NCBI RefSeq assembly: GCF_009735585.1
Contig: NZ_VJVW01000004.1
Coordinates: forward strand, 1-64,000
Direction: 5' to 3'
Source of the DNA: Christiangramia aestuarii
GTDB taxonomy: Bacteria > Bacteroidota > Bacteroidia > Flavobacteriales > Flavobacteriaceae
Length of the DNA stretch: 64,000 bases
Shown piece after piece: positions 52,130 to 62,420 of this stretch (the first letter of the stretch is position 1; the number at the start of each line of letters is the position of its first letter). The notes beneath the pieces are model-generated. The model saw only the letters and a program-made list of their open reading frames with translations, was not told the origin of the DNA and searched no databases. The translations under genes were made by a program, and so were the position numbers.

Positions 52130-53917
52130 TTACCTGATTCCGTGCATTAGTCTTTTTAGTACAGGGTTAAGGAGAGCTACCAGTAAACCTCCCGCGATAG
52201 GAACTATCGTAAAGATCAGGAAGAAGGTAGAAAGGTCATATTGCTGGGTAACTTCCTCGATCATTCCTCCCAAGGAACCGGCAAGCTTGTTCCCAATCGC
52301 AATAGCCAGGTACCACATCCCGAACATAAAAGCGATCATTCTGGCTGGCACCAATTTACTTACATAAGAAAGTCCCAGAGGAGACAAACAAAGCTCTCCC
52401 AGGGTATGTAAAAGATAAGCCAGTATCAACCAAATCATGCTCACTTTCGCACCATCTACGACGCCGCTGGAACCCCAGGCCAGTAATCCGAAGCCAAGAC
52501 CTAAGAGGATAAGGCCAAAGCAATATTTAAAGGCTGCTGAAGGGTTATATTTACTTTCCCACCACTTCGAAAAGAAAGAGGCAAAAACGATTATAAAGAA
52601 CGAATTAAGTATACTGAACCAGGAAACAGTGATCTCGGTAGCATCTGCAGAAAATTCCCTGTAAAGCATCCAGAAGACCAGCCCCCAGATACTGGCGAAA
52701 CAGATCCCAAGGATAATATTAGAACCAGGGATCTTCGCGAAAGTCTGTTTCCAGAGCAAATAAAGAACCCAGGTGATAATCGCCAAAGGCACCACGGTTA
52801 GCAAGGCGTTTATAATATTAAATATGGTAGCCGAATTGCCCAAAAGTACGCGGTCTACGTTATCCCTGGCAAAAATGATAAGAGAAGATGCTCCCTGTTC
52901 AAAAGCCATAAAGAAGAAAACCGTAAAAATAGCAAAAATGATCACCGCGATAAGTCTATCCCTAACGATCTTGGTATACCTGGAAATTCTTGAGATTACC
53001 AGGATAAGAAATAGAACGAGGCCAATAAGCACCATCCCGATAGGTCCGGAAAGCGGCTCCCCTCCAAAATCGAAAGGCATCACTACCGGCAACAAATTAA
53101 AATCGGCAATTCTTGATAGTGGATCGTTGATTAGATAGGTAAATCCAATTCCGGCAGAAGCAACCACGAGAATCTTATCCAAAAGTGTAAAAGGATTCGG
53201 CTTATGAGCGACCCCAGTCTTCTCTTCTTCCTTCAGATGTTTTGCTTCAAGTTCCTTATCTGGCACCCCTCCTATCTTTCCGAAAAGAGGTTTGGCCAAC
53301 CAGAACTGAAGTGTTCCTAAAAGCATGAATATTCCCGCAAGACCAAAGCCCCAGCTCCAGCCAATCTTCTCGGCCAGGTATCCACAAAGCATCATTCCGA
53401 AGAAAGCGCCAGCGTTCACTCCCATATAGAAAATGGTATAGGCACCATCCTTCTTTTCTGGTTTACCCTCGTACAATTCGGAAATAATGGAAGTAATATT
53501 CGGCTTAAAGAAACCGGTACCTACCACCAGCAGGCCAAGACCGAAGTAAAGAGATATTTCGGTTTCAAGGGCCATGGAGGCATGACCAAGGGTCATGATC
53601 GCAGCACCAATGATTACCGCCCAGCGATAACCTGTGAACTTATCTGCAATGAGACCACCTAAAATCGGGGTTAGATATAGTAAACCCGCATAGGTTCCGA
53701 ACAAGGCCCCAGCATTTTCAGCAGACCAGCCCCAGCCGGGATTGTCTACTCCAACAATGGCCATGGTAAGGAAATTCACCAGTAACACCCTCATTCCGTA
53801 GAATGAGAAGCGTTCCCACATTTCAGTAAAGAAAAGAACAAAAAGCCCGGCGGGATGTCCCAGGACCTTACTTTTAAAAAAGTCGTCCTGGAAGTCTGTT
53901 GATGCTTGTGCGCTCAT
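52130..53917 (-). CDS. POT-family proton-dependent oligopeptide transporter (copy 1)
   Basis: An inner-membrane importer of di- and tripeptides driven by protons, 595 residues with about 14 helices. The ExxERFxxYG motif appears as EMWERFSFYGMRVL, and FYMGVNAGAFFGMMLCGYLAEKIGWSWGFG is the second family signature. It lies 10 bp after a sister transporter gene, so the two form a tandem pair. It differs from its neighbour mainly by extra inter-helix segments. Confidence 0.92.
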   Translation of the reverse strand: MSAQASTDFQDDFFKSKVLGHPAGLFVLFFTEMWERFSFYGMRVLLVNFLTMAIVGVDNPGWGWSAENAGALFGTYAGLLYLTPILGGLIADKFTGYRWAVIIGAAIMTLGHASMALETEISLYFGLGLLVVGTGFFKPNITSIISELYEGKPEKKDGAYTIFYMGVNAGAFFGMMLCGYLAEKIGWSWGFGLAGIFMLLGTLQFWLAKPLFGKIGGVPDKELEAKHLKEEEKTGVAHKPNPFTLLDKILVVASAGIGFTYLINDPLSRIADFNLLPVVMPFDFGGEPLSGPIGMVLIGLVLFLILVISRISRYTKIVRDRLIAVIIFAIFTVFFFMAFEQGASSLIIFARDNVDRVLLGNSATIFNIINALLTVVPLAIITWVLYLLWKQTFAKIPGSNIILGICFASIWGLVFWMLYREFSADATEITVSWFSILNSFFIIVFASFFSKWWESKYNPSAAFKYCFGLILLGLGFGLLAWGSSGVVDGAKVSMIWLILAYLLHTLGELCLSPLGLSYVSKLVPARMIAFMFGMWYLAIAIGNKLAGSLGGMIEEVTQQYDLSTFFLIFTIVPIAGGLLVALLNPVLKRLMHGIR

Positions 53918-53927
53918 GAGATGAAGA

Positions 53928-55493
53928 TTAGTTCTTTACATCTGCTAACTCATACTCCTCCTGCTCGGCAAGCTCTCTTTCGTTATCCTCAACTCCGTGA
54001 GTTAATCGTTTTAGCGGTTTCAACATGATCAAAACAATGGTCGCAAAGGCCACGGTAAAGATGGTAATACCTGAGAAAATTGCGATATCCCCGGCTTCTG
54101 AAGCGAATTCTCCAACGATCCCGGCAACTTTATTACCTAATCCTGTAGCTGCGAAATATACTCCCATCATTAATGAGGCATATCTTACCGGCGCAAGCTT
54201 TGTAATGAATGAAAGTGCCACCGGAGAGGAACAAAGCTCACCAATGGTATGGAAAAGGTAGGCCAGTACCAGCCAGTACATTGCAGATGCTCCATTAGCT
54301 TCAAATTGTAGGGCTGCAAATACCATGAATACGAAACCAAGACCCATGATGATAACCCCAGTCGCCATTTTGAAGATGGAAGAGGCTTCTTTATTTTTCA
54401 GTTTTCTGCGAGCCCAGAAGTTTGCTACTACCAGACCAAAAATAATGATGAACATCGCGTTCAATGACTGGAACCAGGATGCAGGAACCTCGTTCCCGAT
54501 TAATGGTAAAGAGAAAGGTAAGGTTCTGTCTGTATTATCCAGCGCATAGATGTTCATTAATCCACCAGCCTGTTCAAAAGCTCCCCAAAATACGATCACC
54601 AGGATAAAAGATAGCAGCATTACCACGTATCTGTCTTTCATCACTTTTGTAGTAAGATCCTTATAAACCATCATCATCATGGAGATAACTAGAGTAAGGA
54701 AGATAAAAAGGAGCCCATAAGCGATTCCCATATAATAGAACCCTACCAGGGAAGCTCCTAGCAGGATCATGGAAACCGTAAGTTGAACCGGCGATTTGAA
54801 CAGGTCCTGGAAAAGATTTCCAAGTGAAGCCCCTTCATCTCTTTCAACCTTTGAAAGGAGGTTACCAACATTCTTGAGGTGTTTTTGTCCCAGAAGATAA
54901 ACAATCAAACCTAAAGCCATGGCGATCCCGGCAAGACCAAAACCATAATGCCAACCTATGTTCTCACCAACATAACCTACGATCAAACTCGACAGGAATG
55001 CTCCAAGGTTGATCCCGATATAGAAAATGGTGAAACCTTTATCTCTTCTAATATCACCTTCTTTGTAAAGTCCACCTACCATGGTAGAGATATTTGGCTT
55101 AAGGAAACCTACCCCTGCAATAATAAGTGCAAGCCCCGTATAGAAGGCCCACATTTGTTCCACGGCCAGAATACCGTGACCGGCAACCAGAACGATTCCC
55201 CCAATGAGTACGGCCTTTTTCTGACCAAAGACCTTATCTGCGAGAATGCCCCCGGGAATAGACGCGACATAAACAAGCATGGTATACCAGCCATATAAAG
55301 CCAGTGCCTCAGCCTGGGTCCATCCCAAACCTGCATTTCCTTCAGTAGTCGCACTTACCAGATACAGGACCAAAATTGCGCGCATCCCATAATAGGAAAA
55401 ACGCTCCCACATTTCAGTAAAAAATAAAATGTAAAGCCCCACCGGATGCCCGAAAAGCTCTTTTTGTTTTACACGTACGTCTCTAGTTGCCAT
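53928..55493 (-). CDS. POT-family proton-dependent oligopeptide transporter (copy 2)
   Basis: A peptide importer of the same family, 521 residues with about 13-14 helices. It carries EMWERFSYYGMRAI and IFYIGINLGAFLSSLIVGYVGENIGWHYGFG. The C-terminus is a charged tail (ERELAEQEEYELADVK). It lies 10 bp upstream of copy 1 and 19 bp after the DPP-IV-like gene, all on the same strand. Confidence 0.93.
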   Translation of the reverse strand: MATRDVRVKQKELFGHPVGLYILFFTEMWERFSYYGMRAILVLYLVSATTEGNAGLGWTQAEALALYGWYTMLVYVASIPGGILADKVFGQKKAVLIGGIVLVAGHGILAVEQMWAFYTGLALIIAGVGFLKPNISTMVGGLYKEGDIRRDKGFTIFYIGINLGAFLSSLIVGYVGENIGWHYGFGLAGIAMALGLIVYLLGQKHLKNVGNLLSKVERDEGASLGNLFQDLFKSPVQLTVSMILLGASLVGFYYMGIAYGLLFIFLTLVISMMMMVYKDLTTKVMKDRYVVMLLSFILVIVFWGAFEQAGGLMNIYALDNTDRTLPFSLPLIGNEVPASWFQSLNAMFIIIFGLVVANFWARRKLKNKEASSIFKMATGVIIMGLGFVFMVFAALQFEANGASAMYWLVLAYLFHTIGELCSSPVALSFITKLAPVRYASLMMGVYFAATGLGNKVAGIVGEFASEAGDIAIFSGITIFTVAFATIVLIMLKPLKRLTHGVEDNERELAEQEEYELADVKN

Positions 55494-55512
55494 TTATTTC
55501 GAATTGTTTTAA

Positions 55513-57729
55513 TTATAGTTTCTCTAGTATAAAATCGGTCATCATGGTGTAAAGATGTAACCTGGTGTTACCTCCGTAAATACCGTGGTTCCTGTCTGGA
55601 TAGATTGCCCAGTCGAACTGCTTGTTCGCCTGAATAAGCTCTTCCACCATTCTCATGGTATTCTGAACATGTACATTATCATCTCCACCTCCGTGAATAA
55701 TAAGATAATCTCCCTTTAGTTTTTCGACATGGTTCAGCGGGGAGTTCTCATCGTAACCTGAAGGGTTTTCCTGAGGGGTTCTCATGTATCTTTCAGTATA
55801 TACCGAATCGTAGAATCTCCAGCTGGTTACCGGCGCTACCGCGATCGCTGCTGAAAATATATCGTTACCTTTCAGGATAGCGTTAGATGACATAAATCCT
55901 CCATAGCTCCATCCCCAGATCCCGATCCTGTCGGCATCGATATACGCTCTTTCTCCAAGTTGTTTTGCCGCTGCGATCTGGTCTTCCACTTCATATTTCC
56001 CGAGTTCCTTATAGGTCACCTTTTTGAAATCGGCACCTTTAAAACCGGTTCCCCTACCATCAACGGTCACAATTATATAGCCTTTATTGGCCAGTAACTG
56101 GTGCCAGTAGTCATTGCTGCTGAAATAAGAATTAGAAACCGACTGTGATCCAGGTCCGGAATATTGAAACATCAACATTGGGTATTTCTTGGTCTCATCA
56201 AAATCTGTTGGTTTGATGATAGACATATTCAGATCGTTTCCATTCACATTGATGGTCGTAAGCTCTTTTGGTGCGAAATCGTAGCCGGCATTCTTCTCCA
56301 GAAGTGCCTTGTTGTTAAGGATCTCACGAACCTGCTTACCATCTTTAGACCTGTGCAGGGTATACACATTTGGTGTATCTACATCTGTAAAAGTATTGAT
56401 GAAGTAAGTATAATCTGCGCTAAAAGAAGCAGAGTTCATTCCGTTTCTGTCGGTAAGTCTCTTTTTGTTCTTGCCGTTTGGTTTGATGGAATACACATCA
56501 CGGTTTACACTTCCGTTCTCGGTGCTCTGGTAATAGATCACATCGGCCTTTGGATCATATCCATAATAATCGGTCACTTCCCAGTTACCACTGGTGATCT
56601 GCTTCTGAAGCTCCCCATCTTCGTCGTAAAGGTAGATATGGTTATACCCATCCTTTTCTGAAGTCCAGATAAAGCTGTTGTTCTCTAAAAAGGTCAGGTT
56701 ATCTGTAATATCTACATAAGCCTCATCCTGTTCGTTGAGGATAAGTTCAGCTTCGTTATTTTCAGCGTCTATGAACATAAGGTCAAGATTGTTCTGATGC
56801 CTGTTAATTACCTGTACGCTCAGGATCATAGGGTCCTGGGTCCATTTAATACGAGGGATATAGAAGTCACCAACCGCATTTTCATTAACCTTTTCAGCTT
56901 CTTCTGCTACATCATACTTGTCTCCAAGATCGATCTCTTCTGAAGTTTTTGACTTCACATCATACATATGAAGGCTTATCTCAGAATTCGCTTCCCCGGC
57001 CTTAGGATATTTGAATACTTCCTGGCTAGGGTAAAGGTCCTTTTTGAAAAGGTCCATGGAAAACTCAGGCACTTCAGATTCATCGAACTTCAAATAGGCG
57101 ATCTTTTCACCGCTTGGATTCCAGGCATAGGCTTTTACGAAAGAGAATTCCTCTTCGTAAACCCAGTCGGTCACCCCATTAATGATGCTATTAATCACTC
57201 CATCTTCGGTAACCTGGGTTCTGTCACCGCTTTTAAGGTCGAGAATGTAAATATTGTTTTCGAAAACGTATGCTACTTTGGTCGCATCTGGAGAGAAAGA
57301 AGCTTCCTGAATCTTCTGGTCACTTACTTTTTGAAGTGATTTAGAATTCACATCGCATACGTAATAGATCTCTTTGGTAGACCTTCTAAAGATAGGTTCC
57401 AATTCGGTTGAAAGTAGGATCTTACTTTCATCTTCACTGAACTTAAAATCCTGGAAGGCTTTGATATCATTCAGGTCTGCGCTGTTCACCAGCGTCCTGG
57501 TCTTTTTTCCGGTCTTGTAACTATATACATCGATACTGGTAGTTCCAGCCTGCCTGTCATAATTCAAAACCACATATTCTTTTCCGTTATCGAGGGATTG
57601 CAGGGATTGAAGCCTTTCTTGGCGGAATGTTCCATTCCAGATTTCTTCAAGGCTTACTTCTTTTTTTTGTGCAGAGAGCACAGAAGATGCTGCTATGATA
57701 AAAGCAACCAGTAATGTAGGGAACTTCAT
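55513..57729 (-). CDS. Dipeptidyl-peptidase-IV-type S9 serine peptidase
   Basis: Releases dipeptides from proline-containing peptides, probably in the periplasm. The 738 residues have a signal peptide ending SVLSAQ (about residue 20), an eight-bladed DPP-IV N-terminal propeller and an alpha/beta-hydrolase domain. The catalytic triad is S608 in GWSYGG, an aspartate in GGGDDNVH and H715 in DRNHGIYG. It leads the operon with the two POT transporters, so the cut dipeptides are likely imported by them. Confidence 0.95.
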   Translation of the reverse strand: MKFPTLLVAFIIAASSVLSAQKKEVSLEEIWNGTFRQERLQSLQSLDNGKEYVVLNYDRQAGTTSIDVYSYKTGKKTRTLVNSADLNDIKAFQDFKFSEDESKILLSTELEPIFRRSTKEIYYVCDVNSKSLQKVSDQKIQEASFSPDATKVAYVFENNIYILDLKSGDRTQVTEDGVINSIINGVTDWVYEEEFSFVKAYAWNPSGEKIAYLKFDESEVPEFSMDLFKKDLYPSQEVFKYPKAGEANSEISLHMYDVKSKTSEEIDLGDKYDVAEEAEKVNENAVGDFYIPRIKWTQDPMILSVQVINRHQNNLDLMFIDAENNEAELILNEQDEAYVDITDNLTFLENNSFIWTSEKDGYNHIYLYDEDGELQKQITSGNWEVTDYYGYDPKADVIYYQSTENGSVNRDVYSIKPNGKNKKRLTDRNGMNSASFSADYTYFINTFTDVDTPNVYTLHRSKDGKQVREILNNKALLEKNAGYDFAPKELTTINVNGNDLNMSIIKPTDFDETKKYPMLMFQYSGPGSQSVSNSYFSSNDYWHQLLANKGYIIVTVDGRGTGFKGADFKKVTYKELGKYEVEDQIAAAKQLGERAYIDADRIGIWGWSYGGFMSSNAILKGNDIFSAAIAVAPVTSWRFYDSVYTERYMRTPQENPSGYDENSPLNHVEKLKGDYLIIHGGGDDNVHVQNTMRMVEELIQANKQFDWAIYPDRNHGIYGGNTRLHLYTMMTDFILEKL

Positions 57730-57884
57730 AAAATTTCACGAATTTTTAATGCAGGCCAAGTTTACTAAAATTTAATGAAAAAACCGGCATGCTTATTTGA
57801 CAAATAATAACATTCTTTTAAGAAAATTAGAGCCTTAGCTATTTCATCTCAACCAAATTATAGGCCTCTAAAAAATATGCTTTG

Positions 57885-57892
57885 TATCTTTG
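57885..57892 (+). promoter_or_regulatory. -7 box for the mevalonate genes
   Basis: TATCTTTG fits TAnnTTTG and lies 21 bp upstream of the HMG-CoA reductase ATG at 57914. No clear TTG is seen at -33. Confidence 0.5.
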
Positions 57893-57913
57893 CCTCCCTG
57901 AAATACCATAAAA

Positions 57914-59230
57914 ATGACAAAGCCTGTAAACGGATTTTCAAAACTTACGAAACCCGAAAAAATAGAGTGGCTGGCCAAGAATTATTTGAGTGATAACCAA
58001 TCGGCCATCAGCGTGCTCAAGCAATACTGGAATGACGACGAAGACCTGCAGAAGCTGCACGATGAATTCATTGAGAATACGGTCACGAACTTCTACTTAC
58101 CACTGGGCCTGGCTCCTAATTTTTTAATTAATGGCAAATACCATGTTTTGCCAATGGCTATAGAAGAAAGCTCTGTGGTTGCCGCAGCCAGCAAGGCCGC
58201 GAAATTCTGGAACGAAAGGGGAGGTTTTAAAGCGACCGTGCTTAATCATAAAAAGATAGGCCAGGTACATTTTTTATTCCAGGGAGATTTCTCCAAGCTC
58301 GAACAACTATTCACAAATATTGAGCCGAAACTTAGGGAAGCCGTAAAACCAATCACCAGGAATATGGAAAAAAGGGGTGGCGGCATTCTTGACATAAAGC
58401 TGATTGATAAGACCAGTGAACTGGAAAACTACTACCAGTTATTCGTGAATTTCGATACACGGGATTCCATGGGAGCTAATTTCATTAACTCCTGCCTGGA
58501 AAAATTCGCCGAAGTTCTACAGGAAGAAGCCAGGAATAATCCAGATTTCACCGATGAGGAAAAGGACCTCGAGGTGATCATGAGCATACTTTCCAATTAT
58601 GTTCCCGAATGTATCGTAAGGGCTGAAGTTTCCTGCCCCGTGGAAAACCTGGCCGAAAACCAGGAAATGAGCGGAGAGGAATTCGCCCGAAAGTTCATTC
58701 AGGCCGTGAGAATTGCTGAAATTGAACCTTATCGTGCGGTCACCCACAACAAGGGAGTGATGAACGGTATCGATGCCGTGGTACTGTCTACAGGAAATGA
58801 TTTCAGGGCCGTGGAAGCAGGCGTACATGCCTACGCCTCGAGAAACGGAAAATACACCAGCCTAACCCATGCCGAGATCGAAGACGGAATCTTTAAGTTC
58901 TGGATGGAGATACCACTGGCACTGGGTACCGTGGGCGGACTTACCAGCCTTCACCCACTGGTAAAACTAGCGCTGGATATCTTACAAAGGCCTTCAGCAA
59001 AAGAATTAATGGAGATCACGGCCGTAGCTGGACTAGCGCAGAATTTTGCAGCCCTGCGCTCACTTACCACCACGGGGATCCAACAAGGGCATATGAAAAT
59101 GCACCTTATGAATATCCTTAACCAGAACCAGGCTACAGCAGAAGAGAAAGAACAAATGGTGGAATTCTTCACCCACCATACCATTACCCATAGCAGCGTG
59201 ATGGAACAACTGGAAAAAATGAGATCTTAA
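57914..59230 (+). CDS. mvaA: Class II hydroxymethylglutaryl-CoA reductase
   Basis: Converts HMG-CoA to mevalonate, or the reverse in some bacteria. The 438 residues show the MAIEESSVVAAASKAAKFW catalytic glutamate region, VTHNKGVMNGIDAVVLSTGNDFRAVEAG with the catalytic lysine and aspartate, and THHTITHSSVMEQL with the C-terminal histidine. Databases often label this group degradative. In flavobacteria, which build isoprenoids by the mevalonate route, it is more likely biosynthetic. It overlaps the next gene by one base. Confidence 0.93.
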   Translation: MTKPVNGFSKLTKPEKIEWLAKNYLSDNQSAISVLKQYWNDDEDLQKLHDEFIENTVTNFYLPLGLAPNFLINGKYHVLPMAIEESSVVAAASKAAKFWNERGGFKATVLNHKKIGQVHFLFQGDFSKLEQLFTNIEPKLREAVKPITRNMEKRGGGILDIKLIDKTSELENYYQLFVNFDTRDSMGANFINSCLEKFAEVLQEEARNNPDFTDEEKDLEVIMSILSNYVPECIVRAEVSCPVENLAENQEMSGEEFARKFIQAVRIAEIEPYRAVTHNKGVMNGIDAVVLSTGNDFRAVEAGVHAYASRNGKYTSLTHAEIEDGIFKFWMEIPLALGTVGGLTSLHPLVKLALDILQRPSAKELMEITAVAGLAQNFAALRSLTTTGIQQGHMKMHLMNILNQNQATAEEKEQMVEFFTHHTITHSSVMEQLEKMRS

Positions 59231-60153
59231 TGCAGGAATTCAGGAGTAACGGAAAAATTTTATTAACGGGAGAATATGCCGTTCTTGATGGCGCCAAATC
59301 TTTAGCCTTACCTACGAAAAAAGGACAATCACTTGAAGTTTCCGAAAACCAGTCTAACTTCATATCATGGAAAAGCCTGGACGAAAATAGGAATACCTGG
59401 TTCGAATCGGACTTCAGGATAGAAAACGGTGATTTTATTCCACTTTCTAAAAACCAGGAATCGCTACATAAAGAAACCGCCAGGAGACTTATAGAGATAC
59501 TTCAAGAAGCTTACCAGGCGAATCCTGAGGCTTTTTCAGGGAAGGGATATAAAATCCTAACAAAGCAGGATTTCAACAGGAAATGGGGCCTGGGCACCTC
59601 CTCTACCCTCATTAATAACATTGCTCAATGGCTGAATATCGATGCCTACAAATTACTGGAACGAACTTTTGGCGGAAGCGGCTATGATATCGCAGCAGCC
59701 CAAAGTGAACTTCCTATCACCTATCAGCTAACTCCAAATGGACCGGCAAGCTTCACCGCAGACTTCGATCCACCCTTTAAGGACCAGCTTTTCTTTGTTT
59801 ACCTGAACCGCAAACAGAACAGCCGGGAGGCGATCGCTCATTACAGGAATCAACCTAAAAATGATATACGAGGGCTTGTAGAAAAGCTCTCGGGTATTAC
59901 CGAGCAGATCATCAGAACAGAAAGCCTGGAACAATTTAAACTGCTTTTAAAGGCTCATGAAACCCTTATCTCTAAAGCAATTAACCTGCCCCGTATACAA
60001 ACGGAACTTTTTCCAGAATTCACCGGCCTTATCAAGAGCCTGGGAGGCTGGGGAGGAGATTTCATCCTCGCCACCGGTCGTGAACCGGAAAGGAAATACT
60101 TCCGGAAACAAGGTTACGACACCATATTTGAATATTCAGAACTTATAAAATAA
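59230..60153 (+). CDS. GYDIA-family GHMP kinase
   Basis: A 307-residue small-molecule kinase. It has the GHMP glycine/serine loop as WGLGTSSTLINNI and the name-giving GYDIA in GGSGYDIAAAQ. The KILLTGEYAVLDGAKSLALPTKKG start is typical of mevalonate-type kinases. Coupled to HMG-CoA reductase by a 1-bp overlap, it likely phosphorylates mevalonate or a later pathway intermediate. The exact substrate is unproven. A terminator follows. Confidence 0.85.
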   Translation: MQEFRSNGKILLTGEYAVLDGAKSLALPTKKGQSLEVSENQSNFISWKSLDENRNTWFESDFRIENGDFIPLSKNQESLHKETARRLIEILQEAYQANPEAFSGKGYKILTKQDFNRKWGLGTSSTLINNIAQWLNIDAYKLLERTFGGSGYDIAAAQSELPITYQLTPNGPASFTADFDPPFKDQLFFVYLNRKQNSREAIAHYRNQPKNDIRGLVEKLSGITEQIIRTESLEQFKLLLKAHETLISKAINLPRIQTELFPEFTGLIKSLGGWGGDFILATGREPERKYFRKQGYDTIFEYSELIK

Positions 60154-60185
60154 AAAAAGCCTCATCGATTTGATGAGGCTTTTTT
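60152..60185. terminator. Bidirectional terminator between the GHMP kinase and PpiD genes
   Basis: A 13-bp perfect stem (60154-60166 with 60172-60184) with a 5-base loop has an A tract on the left and a T tract on the right. It serves both convergent genes. Confidence 0.85.
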
Positions 60186-60205
60186 AAATCTATAGATCAA
60201 AGATC

Positions 60206-62326
60206 CTAGTAGAACCTTGATCTGTTATCTTCAATTTCAGCTTTTTTCTTAAGAGCTTCGAATACTCTGGATCCAGCCTGTGCTCTACGAGCAGCACTTT
60301 CCTGCTGCGCATATCCACGGTAAGAATCCATGGCAGGAGCTTCGAACTTACTTACAAGTTCTGCAACATAAACTCCTTTTTCACCGGCAATAGGCTCACT
60401 GATGTTACCTGGCTCCATAGAGAATACCGCTCCAACTACTTCTGGCTCTTCTCCAGCTCCGGCAAGAGTTGGGCTGCTCAGGTTCACGGCATCTGCAGTT
60501 TGTACACTCACACCCTGGTTGCTCGCAATCTCCTGTAAGGTATTTCCTTTAAGTCTTTCTTTAATTAGCTCGGCTTTCTTCTCTTTTCTGATGATCGGGG
60601 TAACTACCGAAGAAGCTTCCTCAACGCTCATAAGACCTTTATCCTTTTTGGCGGTTAACTGAGCTACGATATATCCATTATTGGTATCGAATCTTCTTAC
60701 ATCTCCTGTTTTAGCATCTTCTCCAAAAGCCCACTGCACTACTCTACGCTGTGCACCGGCACCAGGAATATTTTCTTCCAGGGCCTTGATGTCTTTTACA
60801 GTACGAACCTCGTAATTATCTTTTTTAGCAACTTCAGCGAAATCACCTTCAGAAGCAGAAATTTCGAATTTAGTCACTTCATTGAAAAGGTCGTTCATGG
60901 TTTTCTCTGAAGCCTCGATCTCCCTGGCAATGGTCGCAACCTTTACCGCTCTGGCAGCTTCGGTTTGATCGTCGATAGAGATCACGTGGTATCCAAGCGG
61001 AGTTTCTACCACCCCAATATCACCGGTTGAATTATCGAAAACAAAATTCTCAAATTCAGGGATCATCATTCCAGGAACAAAGTATCCAAGATCTCCGGCC
61101 TGTTCTTTATTAGAAGTATCAGCTGAAAATTCTGAAGCCATTTCAGCAAATTTATCTTTATTGTTTCTTACCACCCCGGCAATGCTATCTGCAAGCGCTT
61201 CAGCCTCTACCTTGGTTCTTTCAACACCGGCTCCTAGCTGAGACCCCTGGTAAGTTACCAGGATATGGCTGGCCTTCACAGAATCTGGAATAGTTTTGGT
61301 CTCTACCACCTTGCTAAGTTTCCAGTATCCATTCTCCTCGTAAGGCCCGTAAGTCTCTCCTTCGTTAAGGTTAAAGATAGCCTCGGCATTTTCTCCGGTA
61401 AAATCATTTCTGAATTTGAGTCTGTTTTCAAAAGGCAGGTCAGAATTATTACTGATGAAATCAGCATAATCTTCAGTATTGTCAAATCCAGGTAAAGTAT
61501 CGTTCGCTCCAACAGCAGCATTGTATTCTACACGCTCACCTCTTAAAGAAGCGATGGTTTCCTTAGCTTCAGACTTGTCTTCAGAAGAAGCGTTCTCTTC
61601 GAAGATCACGTACTGGATACTTCTTGAAGCTTCGGTCTCAAAACGAGACGGGTGCTCCTTAAGGTAGCTCTTAATATCAGATTTTGTCACTTCAACCTCA
61701 GAATCTGGGATCGAAGAATAAGGGATCTGCACGAACTTCATGTTGATATTATCGTTCTGAAGCCTGTAAGCCTGCTCACCCTCTAAAAGTGTAGCTCCTA
61801 CCCCGGCGCTAACCATGTTGTAGTAGTTATTAAGCTTGGCAGTTTTAGCCAGGTTAGAAGTGAACTGTTGCCACTGCTCGTAAGCCTGCGGAGAGGTCTC
61901 CTTAAGGTTCGCAACATATTCTCTCAACCTGTTCTCGTCGAACATTCCAGCTTCGTTGGTGAAGTTTGGGTTGTTAGACATTTGCGAACGCACTAGGTTG
62001 GTCACCTGTCCTTCACCGGCTCTAATTCCCAGCTCTTCAACCTGCTCTTCCAGGATCACTTCTCTTAGTTTCTGATCCCAGATACGGTTCACAGCCTGAG
62101 TAGTACTCACGTTTCTACCCATGTTTCTTTCAAAAGCCTCTACCTCACGGGCGAAGTCTTCCCTGGCAATTTCCTTACCGTTCACGGTAGCAATTACGTT
62201 CTGTGAATTTTGCGAGCTAAGCCCTCCGTTCCTAATAACATCGGCCAGTACGAATGAAAATAAGGCCAATGCGATAATAATGATCAAGAAAACAGACCTT
62301 TGTCTGATTTTATTTAATACTGCCAT
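60206..62326 (-). CDS. PpiD-type membrane-anchored peptidyl-prolyl isomerase
   Basis: A periplasmic folding factor anchored in the inner membrane, 706 residues. One N-terminal helix (about 12-29) is followed by a SurA_N-type chaperone region (about 40-230) and a parvulin domain (about 340-460, ASHILVTYQGS, DLGYFVPGMMIPEFENFVF and TPLGYHVISI). The C-terminal region contains a second, degenerate parvulin-like section. It likely helps fold outer-membrane and secreted proteins. It lies 94 bp downstream of the CorC/HlyC-family gene. Confidence 0.9.
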   Translation of the reverse strand: MAVLNKIRQRSVFLIIIIALALFSFVLADVIRNGGLSSQNSQNVIATVNGKEIAREDFAREVEAFERNMGRNVSTTQAVNRIWDQKLREVILEEQVEELGIRAGEGQVTNLVRSQMSNNPNFTNEAGMFDENRLREYVANLKETSPQAYEQWQQFTSNLAKTAKLNNYYNMVSAGVGATLLEGEQAYRLQNDNINMKFVQIPYSSIPDSEVEVTKSDIKSYLKEHPSRFETEASRSIQYVIFEENASSEDKSEAKETIASLRGERVEYNAAVGANDTLPGFDNTEDYADFISNNSDLPFENRLKFRNDFTGENAEAIFNLNEGETYGPYEENGYWKLSKVVETKTIPDSVKASHILVTYQGSQLGAGVERTKVEAEALADSIAGVVRNNKDKFAEMASEFSADTSNKEQAGDLGYFVPGMMIPEFENFVFDNSTGDIGVVETPLGYHVISIDDQTEAARAVKVATIAREIEASEKTMNDLFNEVTKFEISASEGDFAEVAKKDNYEVRTVKDIKALEENIPGAGAQRRVVQWAFGEDAKTGDVRRFDTNNGYIVAQLTAKKDKGLMSVEEASSVVTPIIRKEKKAELIKERLKGNTLQEIASNQGVSVQTADAVNLSSPTLAGAGEEPEVVGAVFSMEPGNISEPIAGEKGVYVAELVSKFEAPAMDSYRGYAQQESAARRAQAGSRVFEALKKKAEIEDNRSRFY

Positions 62327-62420
62327 TTGAATGTATAATTTATCAAAATATAGGGGGCGAAAATAAGGTTTTTAGGCTAATAATAAAATTTAAAATTAGC
62401 AAAATCTTAACTTTAAAATT

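Noticed and set aside
52130-55493. The two POT genes as one frameshifted gene
   Set aside because: Each has a full set of helices and its own N-terminal ERFxxYG motif and start; they are tandem paralogues.
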